A stretch of DNA of 64,000 bases from assembly GCA_965249685.1 (NCBI GenBank), contig CBDFMN010000003.1, positions 868,001 through 932,000 on the forward strand, in the 5' to 3' direction. A program made the position numbers and the translations under genes. Positions 27,883-37,699 of this stretch are shown in pieces (position 1 is the first letter of the stretch; every line of letters begins with the position of its first letter). The notes beneath the pieces were generated by a model. That model was not told the DNA's origin and made no database searches. It saw nothing but the letters and a program-made list of their open reading frames with translations. This DNA is from RH-AL1 sp965249685 (GTDB lineage: Bacteria > Pseudomonadota > Alphaproteobacteria > Rhizobiales > Beijerinckiaceae).

Positions 27883-28329
27883 TCAGCGCCGCGGCATCGG
27901 GCGCCAGCCTGGCGGTGCGAGTTCAAAGCCGCCGAACTCGAACCCCGGGGCGACGGTGCAGCCAACGAGGGTCCAGGCGCCGAGGCTCGTCGCGGTCTGC
28001 CAATGATGCGCCGGCACGACGAACTGCGGCATCTGTCCGCGGTCGAGCGCCGGCCCGAGGTGGTGCGCAGCCGCATCGTGGCCGTTGGGGCTGACGGTGA
28101 TGACCAGCGGCGCACCCGCGTGCCAGTGCCAGGCCTCGGCGGCGTCCACCCGGTGCCAGTCCGACACTTCGCCGACCTCGAGCAGGTAGAGGATCGCGGT
28201 CGATACCGAGCGACCCTCGACCTCGCGCGGATCGCGGAAGGTCTCGCGGAACCAACCCCCTTCGGGATGACGCGCGAGGCGAAGGCGCTCGATGACGGCG
28301 CGAGCGGTGAGGTCGGGAGTGGCGCTCAT
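27883..28329 (-). CDS. Cupin family protein, DUF985
   Basis: A 148-residue cupin_5/DUF985 protein. Typical marks are HPEGGWFRET at the start of the domain, AILYLLE, the metal-binding-type SDWHRVDAAEAWHWHAG segment, and GCTVAPGFEFGGFEL at the end. Function in the family is unknown. The ATG overlaps the mgtE stop (ATGA), so it depends on translation of mgtE. Because mgtE carries a frameshift, that coupling may be affected. Confidence 0.9.
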   Translation of the reverse strand: MSATPDLTARAVIERLRLARHPEGGWFRETFRDPREVEGRSVSTAILYLLEVGEVSDWHRVDAAEAWHWHAGAPLVITVSPNGHDAAAHHLGPALDRGQMPQFVVPAHHWQTATSLGAWTLVGCTVAPGFEFGGFELAPPGWRPMPRR

Positions 28330-29764
28330 GCGAGTTTGAACCAGACCGTCGCGAAACCCAGGAAGGACGAATAGCCGACGACGTCGGTGACCGTGGTGAC
28401 GAAGGCGGAGGACGAGACGGCGGGGTCGACGTCGAAGCGCTCGAGCAGCAGGGGGACGAGGATGCCGCCAAGCGCGCCGGCGACGAGGTTCGTCAGCATG
28501 GCGGCAGCGATGACCACGCCGAGGCCGCCCATGCCGAACCAATAGGCCGCGCATAGCCCTGTCAGCACGCCGAAAGCCAGGCCGTTCAGCGCGCCGGCGA
28601 GCAGTTCGCGGCCGATGATGCGTAGCGCGTTGGCGCGCGAGAGCTCGCGGGTTGCGAGTGCGCGGATCACCACCGTCATCGTCTGCGTCGCCGCGTTGCC
28701 ACCCTGGCTTGCGACGATGGGCGCGAGCACCGCGAGAGCCACCATCTTCTGGAGCTGGCTCTCGAAGGCGCCGAGCACCGAGGAGGCGATGAAGGCGGTG
28801 ATGAGGTTGACGAAGAGCCAGAGGAAGCGCGAGCGCGTCGTCAGCCAAACGTTGTCGGACAGCGTTTCCGATGCCGACACGCCGCCGAGGTTCTTGATCT
28901 CCTGATCCGCCTCCGCGCGAATGACGTCGACGATGTCGTCGATGGTGATGACGCCGACCAACCGATCGGCCTCGTCCACGACGGGGGCCGACACGAGGTT
29001 GTAGCGCTCGAAGAGCTCCGCCACTCTTCCGCCTCGTCCGTCACCGACACGCGGCGGCGATCGGTGCGCATGCAATCGCCGATCTTGCGCTCGGGATGGG
29101 CCCGCATCAGGGCATCGAGGAACATGTTGCCGAGCAGGCGATGGCCGGGATCGACGACGAAGACCTCGTAGAACTCGTCCGGCAGGTCGGCTTCGTCGGC
29201 GTCGCGCATCATGTCGATGGCCTGCCCTGCCGTCCAGAACGGCGGCACGGTGACGACCGTCGTCTGCATCAGACGACCGGCCGATTTGTCCGGGAAGTCG
29301 AGCGAGCGTTGCAGGGCCGCTCGGTCGATCGGCGGCATGGCGTCGAGGATCTCGTCCTGATCCTCCTTGTCCAGATCCTCCAGCAGCGCGACGGCGTCGT
29401 CGCTTTCGAGATCTTGGACGTAGAGCGCGACGGCCGCGTTCGGCAACTCTTCGAGGATGTCCTCGCGGATGCTGTCGTCCACCTCGGTGAGGGCGGCGAA
29501 GTCGAAGTCGCGCCCCATGATGGAGATAAGCTCGGCACGCCGGTCCGCCGGCAGCGCCTCGACGAGCGCGCCGAGGTCGGCCTCGTGGATGTCACCGGCT
29601 AGCTTGCGTAGCGTCTCCGCGTCACGCGCGTCCACCGCGTCTTCCACCGCGGCGACGAAGGAAACCAGCAGGATGCCGTCGTCGTCGTGCATCGGCGAGG
29701 CGGCAGGACTCGCGCCCGTCTCGCCCGGTCCGTCGTTCTCACGCCGTTCATCAACGTGGCTCAT
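28326..29764 (-). pseudogene. mgtE: Magnesium transporter MgtE, interrupted by a single-base frameshift
   Basis: The N-terminal part (from ATG 29764) encodes the MgtE N domain and the first CBS repeat, then shifts frame at about 29022-29028. The C-terminal part in another frame continues exactly where family proteins would: after VTDEAEE comes VAELFERYNL, the rest of CBS2, and the five-helix membrane domain with the conserved GGNAATQ segment. Restoring one G (GAAGAG-GTGGCG) gives one open frame of about 479 residues. Either the gene is inactivated, it is read by frameshifting, or a base was lost in sequencing or assembly. The family imports magnesium with CBS gating. Confidence 0.88.
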
Positions 29765-29816
29765 GGTCGGTCCCGGCTCGGCGCGCGTCGCGCGGTCTTA
29801 CGGTGACCGGTCTACC

Positions 29817-30833
29817 ATGGCAATCGACCTCGGAATGATCGTCAAACACGCTGTGCGTCTCGCCCTCTGGCTCGTGCTGCTTGCGGTATCCGCCCGCGCC
29901 GAGGCAGGGCGTGAGCCGTCGTCGGCGTGCCGACCGGATGCGCTTGGCACCCACCGCACCCTGAGCGTGGGAACGCGAGGTGGCCTTGAGGTTGGTCTGA
30001 AGTCCTACGCGCAGACACTGGCGCTCGGCGACCATGAGGTCGCGCTCACCTTCGACGACGGCCCCTCCGCCTCAACGACGCCGGTCATCCTCGAGGCGTT
30101 GAAGCGGGAGTGCGTGCAGGCCACCTTCTTTCTGATCGGCCAGCATGCGGCGGCACTGCCGGCGCTGGTCCGCCGCGAGCTGGCCGAGGGCCATGGCGTG
30201 GCCCATCACACTTTCTCTCACCCCGCCGCGACCTTACGGCGGATCAGCACCGCCGCCGCGCAGGCCGATATCGATGCCGGCTTCAAGGCCGATGACCTCG
30301 CCGCCTACGGCAGCGCTAGCGCGGAACCGCGGGTCCCATTCTTCCGCTTTCCTGGCTTCGCCGACACGCCCGCCGTCAACCGATGGCTGGCGCAGCGCGA
30401 CATCGGCGTCTTCGGCGCCGACCTCTGGGCGTCCGACTGGAAGTCGATGACGGCGGAAGCTGAGCTTGCGCTGGTGATGCACCGCCTCGACAGAGCGAAA
30501 GGCGGGATCGTGCTCCTGCACGATACCAAGGCCTCGACGGCACGCATGATGCCGGCGCTGCTTCGCGCCCTGAAGGCTGGCAATTATCGGATCGTCCACC
30601 TCGTGCCAGGGGCCGGCCGGAGCGAGACGAAGGCCGCGCGACCCGGATGGTCCTCGGAGACGGACCGCATCATCACCGCCGTGTTCCGGCATGACGACGC
30701 CGAACGGCGGAACCGATGCGCGCGGGGCAAGCGGGGCGCGCTGGCGGGCTTTCTGGCGGCTCATGGACGGCAATCCAGGGTGGGGGTATGGCGTCCGGGG
30801 ACCGTGGATGCGCCAAAAGCGTGCGGGTGGTAG
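29817..30833 (+). CDS. Secreted polysaccharide deacetylase (NodB homology)
   Basis: A 338-residue protein with an N-terminal signal peptide (hydrophobic stretch about residues 12-27, cleavage near AEA) and a NodB domain. Motif 1 is TFDDGPS, motif 2 HTFSHP (HxxxH metal ligands), motif 3 RFPGF, and the C-terminal motif LLHD. All metal and catalytic residues appear present, so it likely removes acetyl groups from an extracytoplasmic glycan. A long basic C-terminal extension follows the domain. ATG 29817 is chosen; ATG 29835 is an alternative. It is divergent from mgtE. Confidence 0.9.
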   Translation: MAIDLGMIVKHAVRLALWLVLLAVSARAEAGREPSSACRPDALGTHRTLSVGTRGGLEVGLKSYAQTLALGDHEVALTFDDGPSASTTPVILEALKRECVQATFFLIGQHAAALPALVRRELAEGHGVAHHTFSHPAATLRRISTAAAQADIDAGFKADDLAAYGSASAEPRVPFFRFPGFADTPAVNRWLAQRDIGVFGADLWASDWKSMTAEAELALVMHRLDRAKGGIVLLHDTKASTARMMPALLRALKAGNYRIVHLVPGAGRSETKAARPGWSSETDRIITAVFRHDDAERRNRCARGKRGALAGFLAAHGRQSRVGVWRPGTVDAPKACGW

Positions 30834-30891
30834 TTTACCCCGACCTCTCGCTACCTACGGAATTCTCGAGTCGGAACCAACCTGCCTCCGA

Positions 30892-30990
30892 CTACCGCTT
30901 CCAGCGCCGCATGAGGTATACAACGATCGCCATCACTGGAATGGCTATGAAGAAGACGATAAAGACGGTTACCTTGTAGTCTCCGGGCAC
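30892..30990 (-). CDS. Small single-pass membrane protein, 32 residues
   Basis: A very short gene starting with GTG at 30990. It is preceded by AAAAGGAG with 7-nt spacing, one of the best ribosome binding sites in the window. The product has a short N-terminal head (VPGDYK), about 20 strongly hydrophobic residues (VTVFIVFFIAIPVMAIVVYL), and a basic tail (MRRWKR), so it should be an inner-membrane protein with its C-terminus inside. I do not recognise the family. Such proteins often act as small subunits of respiratory or transport complexes. It stands alone between a deacetylase and tRNA-Leu. Confidence 0.72.
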   Translation of the reverse strand: MPGDYKVTVFIVFFIAIPVMAIVVYLMRRWKR

Positions 30991-31164
30991 GTCGCGGCTC
31001 CTTTTAGGCCTTCGATGCACGCGGGTCTTCGCCCATTGAGCAAAGGCGGGAGCAAAGACCATCGGCCGTTGCGACGCAACAAACGAAAGGTCCGACGATC
31101 TTGCAGGATTGGGACTCGCGATAACCCGGCATCCGCACGAACCCGGCCTCCTTATGGAGAACCC

Positions 31165-31249
31165 TGGTGCGGCCAAGAGGACTCGAACCTCCACCCCTTT
31201 CAGGACTAGCACCTCAAGCTAGCGCGTCTACCAATTCCGCCATGGCCGC
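31165..31249 (-). tRNA. tRNA-Leu (anticodon GAG)
   Basis: An 85-nt tRNA with a 7-bp acceptor stem (GCGGCCA with TGGCCGC), encoded CCA end, a GGTTCGAGTCC T-arm, and an anticodon stem CTAGC/GCTAG around the loop TTGAGGT, giving anticodon GAG. It has a variable arm of the long class II type expected for leucine. Confidence 0.97.
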
Positions 31250-31383
31250 CTGACGCGGGGCAAGAGGAGTAAGCCAAACCGCGGTCGCCGGCCCGTCTAA
31301 CAAATCGCCCCGATGCAGGCAAGCTCGGATAGGGCGGCGCGCGCGACAATCGCGTAGGATGTCCGGCAAGCCTGCGAGCCCCC

Positions 31384-32103
31384 ATGCCGACACGCGACCA
31401 TATTCACGCCTCCATGCTACCCCTGCCCGCTTCGCCCGCGGTGGAATGGCGCCGCGCCGCAGCGCCCGTGCCCTACCCGGAGGCCGTGGCCGAGATGGAA
31501 GCGCAGGTGGACGCCATCGCGCGCGGCATGGCGCCGGAACGCGTTTGGCTGCTCGAACATCCGCCGCTTTTTACCGCCGGCACGGGAACGAGGGCGAGCG
31601 ATGGTGCCGGCGGCACCTTCCCCCTCTACACGACGGGTCGCGGCGGCCAAGTCACCTATCACGGCCCAGGGCAGCGGGTCGCCTACGTCATGCTCGACCT
31701 GAAGCGCCGTCGCCAGGACGTCCGCGCCTATGTCGCCGCGCTGGAGCGCTGGGTCATCGAGACTCTGGCCGCCTTCGCAATCCCTGCCGCGCGGCGTGAG
31801 GACCGTGTGGGGGTCTGGGTGACGCGGCAGGACAAGAGCTCCGGCCTCGATGGATCGCCGGCGGAAGACAAGATCGCCGCCATCGGCATTCGCGTGCGAC
31901 GCTGGGTGTCGTTCCACGGCGTCTCCCTCAACATCGAGCCCGACTTGCGCCATTATGCCGGGATCACGCCCTGCGGGATTGCCGACGCGCACTTCGGCGT
32001 GACCAGCCTCGCCGACCTCGGCCACACCGTCGCGATGGTCGAGGTCGACGCCGTCCTGCGCGAAACGTTCGAGGAGGTCTTCGGGCCGACTGTGGACGCC
32101 TAG
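31384..32103 (+). CDS. lipB: Octanoyl-ACP:protein N-octanoyltransferase
   Basis: A 239-residue LipB, which moves octanoyl groups from acyl carrier protein to lipoyl domains of 2-oxoacid dehydrogenases, the first step of lipoate assembly. Signature motifs are TGRGGQVTYHGPGQ, the catalytic lysine region KIAAIGIRV, and TPCGI with the catalytic cysteine. The ATG at 31384 is used; ATG 31414 is an alternative. It is downstream of, and opposite to, tRNA-Leu. Confidence 0.96.
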   Translation: MPTRDHIHASMLPLPASPAVEWRRAAAPVPYPEAVAEMEAQVDAIARGMAPERVWLLEHPPLFTAGTGTRASDGAGGTFPLYTTGRGGQVTYHGPGQRVAYVMLDLKRRRQDVRAYVAALERWVIETLAAFAIPAARREDRVGVWVTRQDKSSGLDGSPAEDKIAAIGIRVRRWVSFHGVSLNIEPDLRHYAGITPCGIADAHFGVTSLADLGHTVAMVEVDAVLRETFEEVFGPTVDA

Positions 32104-32181
32104 CGAGCGACGCCAAGGCCGCCAGAATATGCGGGGGCGTCCGATGCGACCGTCGTCCGACCCTGCCACGCGTCCGGCGGG

Positions 32182-32472
32182 TTAAAACCGAGACGCCGTC
32201 GGCGGCGCGTCGTTCGCCGCCATTCGATCCGTCGAGCGCGCGTCGAGGTGCTCGACCTTGGCGGCCGGTGGCCCCGAGCGGCACAGGCCGACGAGTTCGG
32301 CCAGGCGGTCGCCGGGGCCGAAGAAGACGGCATCGACATGGCCAGCTTCGTGGTTCGCGACCCAGCCCGTAATGCCGAGACGCGTCGCCTCGCGCTGGGT
32401 CCACGCGCGAAATCCGACGCCCTGCACGCGGCCGGTGACGCGCACGGCAAGCGCCCGTTCGGTCTCACTCAT
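32182..32472 (-). CDS. acyP: Acylphosphatase
   Basis: A 96-residue acylphosphatase that hydrolyses carboxyl-phosphate bonds. The active-site arginine lies in GRVQGVGFRAW and the catalytic asparagine in GWVANHEAG, both conserved. Its ATG overlaps the panC stop (ATGA), making it the last gene of the pccB-pccA-GGCT-panC-acyP array. Confidence 0.95.
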   Translation of the reverse strand: MSETERALAVRVTGRVQGVGFRAWTQREATRLGITGWVANHEAGHVDAVFFGPGDRLAELVGLCRSGPPAAKVEHLDARSTDRMAANDAPPTASRF

Positions 32473-33353
32473 GGGAAGACGTCACCATGCAAGGTGTCCT
32501 CGATCGCGATATTATCCAGCAGTCGCGTACGCCCGAGGCGCGCAGCCACGAGAAGCCGCCCGCGCCTTCCGCTGCCGTCCATTGGCTTTAGCGTGCTGCC
32601 GTCGCGCGCTTCAAGATAATCGACGTCGAAGCCTGTCGTCGCGAGGAGTGCAGCCGCGGTCGCTGCGCTAGCCGCCGCCGCCGCGCCGCCGCGGATCGCC
32701 GCCGCGCAGTCCTGGAGCGTCGCGTGCAGGCGCGGCGCCAGCGCGCGTTCGGCGGCGGAAAGGTACTGATTGCGCGAAGAGAGCGCGAGCCCTTCGCCGT
32801 CGCGCACTGTGGGTACGCCGACGATCTCCACCGGCAGGTCGAGGTCGCGCGCCACCCGCTTGACGACGCAGAGCTGCTGGAAATCCTTCTCGCCGAAGAG
32901 CGCCACGTCGGGTTGCGCCTGGATGAGGAGCTTGGCCACCACCGTCGCCACTCCAGCGAAATGGGTCGGCCGAAACCGGTCTTCGAGGCCAGCCATGGCC
33001 GGCCCCGTCACGCTGACGATAGTGGCAAAACCGGGAGGATAAACCTGGGTGGCGGAGGGAGCGTAGACGAGATCGCCGCCGAGCGCCTCGAACCGCGCGC
33101 AATCGGCCTCGAGGCTGCGTGGATAAGTGGTGAAGTCTTCGTTTGGCGCGAATTGCGCCGGGTTGACGAAGACGGTGAGCACCACGCGCTCGGCGCGGCG
33201 CAAGCCTTCGCGCACCAGTTCCATGTGGCCGTCGTGCAGGGCGCCCATCGTCGGCACGAGCGCCACGCGCTCTCCTGCCAGCCGCCAACGCGCGACTTGC
33301 GCCCGCAGGGCGACAAGTTCGTCGACGACGGTGATCTCGCGATGCCTCGTCAT
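32469..33353 (-). CDS. panC: Pantothenate synthetase
   Basis: A 294-residue enzyme that joins pantoate and beta-alanine using ATP, the last step of pantothenate synthesis and so a route to coenzyme A. Motifs are PTMGALHDGH (HIGH-like), FGEKDFQQL, and SSRNQYLS (KMSKS-like). It overlaps GGCT upstream and acyP downstream by 4 nt each, so the three are translationally coupled. No panB is seen here. Confidence 0.96.
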   Translation of the reverse strand: MTRHREITVVDELVALRAQVARWRLAGERVALVPTMGALHDGHMELVREGLRRAERVVLTVFVNPAQFAPNEDFTTYPRSLEADCARFEALGGDLVYAPSATQVYPPGFATIVSVTGPAMAGLEDRFRPTHFAGVATVVAKLLIQAQPDVALFGEKDFQQLCVVKRVARDLDLPVEIVGVPTVRDGEGLALSSRNQYLSAAERALAPRLHATLQDCAAAIRGGAAAAASAATAAALLATTGFDVDYLEARDGSTLKPMDGSGRRGRLLVAARLGRTRLLDNIAIEDTLHGDVFP

Positions 33354-33805
33354 AGCGACGGTCCGGCGCAGCGTCCCGACGTGCCGCGGACTTTCTGCTC
33401 CAATGTGGCGATGTAGGCAGGGGGCAAACCGATGTCCCTGGCGGTTGCGACGATCTCCTCCATGTAGGTGGCAGGCGCGGGTCCGCCACCGGTGTCGGTG
33501 CCGAGATAGAGAAGCGCCTGCGCCGCCGCTCCGCGCTCGCGCACGATCGGCTGCACCGCCTTGGTGTAAAGCCCTTGTGCAAGCCCCTCGTATCGGTCGA
33601 GCGGCGCGATATCGGACAGCGCGAGGTCGAACAGCATACCGTGGACAGCAGACTGGGGCTCGCGGCAGACGGACGCAAATCCGTTGCGCATCAGCACGAA
33701 GGCATGATGTGGGAGGCGGGCGCGGCCGAGGGCGCGTGCCTTCGGGCAGCGTGTGCGCAGGACGGCCTCACCCATGTTGGAGCCATAGGCGAAATAGAGC
33801 GGCAT
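33350..33805 (-). CDS. Gamma-glutamylcyclotransferase-like protein (GGCT/AIG2 family)
   Basis: A 151-residue protein with the family N-terminus YFAYGSNM, which forms the substrate cavity, and the acidic residue in LDRYEG that acts as general base in characterised members. It may act on gamma-glutamyl dipeptides, but bacterial members are often uncharacterised. It starts 6 bp after the pccA stop and its end overlaps the panC start (ATGA). Confidence 0.88.
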   Translation of the reverse strand: MPLYFAYGSNMGEAVLRTRCPKARALGRARLPHHAFVLMRNGFASVCREPQSAVHGMLFDLALSDIAPLDRYEGLAQGLYTKAVQPIVRERGAAAQALLYLGTDTGGGPAPATYMEEIVATARDIGLPPAYIATLEQKVRGTSGRCAGPSL

Positions 33806-33811
33806 GGCGGC

Positions 33812-35812
<2,001 letters not shown>

Positions 35813-35975
35813 GGGTCCGCCGCGCTGCAACGGGCGCTTTATGCACACGGGGCCCGATGGAGCGCAACGTGGTAGCGGACGCCGGTTGTCGACCGGTGAT
35901 CGCCGCCGACCCAATCCAGTGTTTCCATCGCGAACGATCGACGATCAGCCTATCGGTTGCGCCACGACCTCGATC

Positions 35976-37505
35976 CTACAGCGGCATGTTCCCGTGCTTC
36001 TTCCAGGGGTTCTCCAGCACCTTCCCGCGCAGCATCGCCAGCCCCAGCGCCACCCGGCGGCGCGTCGCGTGGGGCATGATCACCTCGTCGATGTAGCCGC
36101 GCTCGGCGGCGGCAAAAGGCGAGAGGAACCGCTCCTCGTACTCCTTGGTGCGCGCGGCGATCTTCTCCGCGTCGCTGAGGTCGGCGCGGAAGATGATCTC
36201 CACCGCGCCCCTGGCTCCCATCACCGCGATCTGCGCCGTGGGCCAGGCGAGGTTCAGGTCGCCACGCAGGTGTTTCGACGCCATCACGTCGTAGGCGCCG
36301 CCGAACGCCTTGCGCGTGATGATCGTGACCTTCGGCACGGTCGCCTCCGCGTAGGCGTAGAGCAGCTTGGCGCCGTGCTTGATCAGCCCGCCGTATTCCT
36401 GCGCGGTGCCCGGCAGGAAGCCCGGTACGTCGACGAAGGTCACGAGCGGGATATTGAAGCAATCGCAGAAGCGAACGAAGCGGGCTGCCTTGCGCGAGGC
36501 GTCGCTGTCGAGCACGCCGGCGAGCACGACCGGTTGGTTGGCGACGAAGCCGACGGTGCGCCCCTCGACGCGCCCGAAGCCGACGACGATGTTCTTCGCG
36601 TGCGCCTCCTGGATCTCGAAGAAATCGCCGTCGTCGGCGGTCTTGAGGATCAACTCCTTGATGTCATAGGGCTTGGTGGGATTGTCCGGCACCAGCGTGT
36701 CGAGCGACAGGTCGCGGTCCTCGGGTCCGTTGACGGCGGGGGCCGGCCAGTCGGGCATCGGAGCCACGTTCGAGGCCGGCAGGAAGTCGACGAGCCGGCG
36801 CACCTGCAGCAGCGCCTCGACGTCGTCCTCGTAGGCGCGGTCGGCGACGGAGGAGCGCACCGCGTGGATTGAAGCACCCCCGAGCTCTTCGGCGGTCACC
36901 GTCTCGTTGGTGACGGTCTTCACCACGTCGGGACCGGTCACGAACATGTAGCTGGTGCCCTTCACCATGAAGATGAAGTCGGTCATCGCCGGCGAGTAGA
37001 CGTCGCCGCCCGCACACGGCCCCATGATGACCGAGATCTGCGGGATGACGCCGGATGCCAGCACGTTGCGCTGGAACACCTCGCCGTAGCCGCCGAGTGC
37101 CGCGACGCCCTCCTGGATGCGCGCGCCGCCCGCATCGAACAGCCCGATGATAGGCGCGCGGTTGCGCAGCGCCATGTCCTGGATCTTTGTGATCTTCTGG
37201 GCGTGCGCCTCCGAGAGCGAGCCGCCGAAGACGGTGAAGTCCTTGGCGAAGACGAAGACGGCGCGGCCGGTGATCGTGCCCCAGCCTGTCACCACGCCGT
37301 CGCCCGGGATCGTCTGGGCGTCCATGCCGAAGTCCTGCGCGCGATGGACGACGAACATGTCGAACTCCTCAAAGGAGCCTTCGTCGAGCAGCAACTCGAT
37401 GCGTTCGCGCGCCGTCAGCTTGCCTTTGGCGTGCTGTGCGGCGACGCGCCTTTCCCCGCCGCCCGCCTCGGCCTCGGCGCGGCGCTCGGCCAACCTCGTC
37501 AACAT
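35976..37505 (-). CDS. pccB: Propionyl-CoA carboxylase beta subunit (carboxyltransferase)
   Basis: A 509-residue carboxyltransferase that passes the biotin-bound carboxyl group to propionyl-CoA. It shows GKLTARERIELLLDEGSF, the acyl-CoA oxyanion region DAGGARIQEGV, GPCAGGDVYSPA, and VDVPGFLPG. Length equals typical PccB. ATG 37505 is chosen over an in-frame GTG at 37532. It lies 163 bp upstream of pccA on the same strand and is divergent from ppc. Confidence 0.95.
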   Translation of the reverse strand: MLTRLAERRAEAEAGGGERRVAAQHAKGKLTARERIELLLDEGSFEEFDMFVVHRAQDFGMDAQTIPGDGVVTGWGTITGRAVFVFAKDFTVFGGSLSEAHAQKITKIQDMALRNRAPIIGLFDAGGARIQEGVAALGGYGEVFQRNVLASGVIPQISVIMGPCAGGDVYSPAMTDFIFMVKGTSYMFVTGPDVVKTVTNETVTAEELGGASIHAVRSSVADRAYEDDVEALLQVRRLVDFLPASNVAPMPDWPAPAVNGPEDRDLSLDTLVPDNPTKPYDIKELILKTADDGDFFEIQEAHAKNIVVGFGRVEGRTVGFVANQPVVLAGVLDSDASRKAARFVRFCDCFNIPLVTFVDVPGFLPGTAQEYGGLIKHGAKLLYAYAEATVPKVTIITRKAFGGAYDVMASKHLRGDLNLAWPTAQIAVMGARGAVEIIFRADLSDAEKIAARTKEYEERFLSPFAAAERGYIDEVIMPHATRRRVALGLAMLRGKVLENPWKKHGNMPL

Positions 37506-37699
37506 GGTCTTCAACCGCCCACCTCGCCTCACAATTTATGATGGCCGCCGCAAAATCTCTGTGGCGGTAGCATGTCCCGACCTATGGCGAAACGGGTCCC
37601 CCGCCTGTAGACATAGGCCGGCCGGACGAGCTCCGCGCAAGACGGGCTTACCCGCAGGCACGAGACGGGCCTGCTCGCTGGCGGGCGTGGAGAGACCCT

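Noticed and set aside
28326..29075. The C-terminal half of mgtE as a separate gene
   Set aside because: Its apparent start lies in shifted coding sequence, it lacks a ribosome binding site, and it begins in the middle of a CBS domain. A frameshift explains it better.
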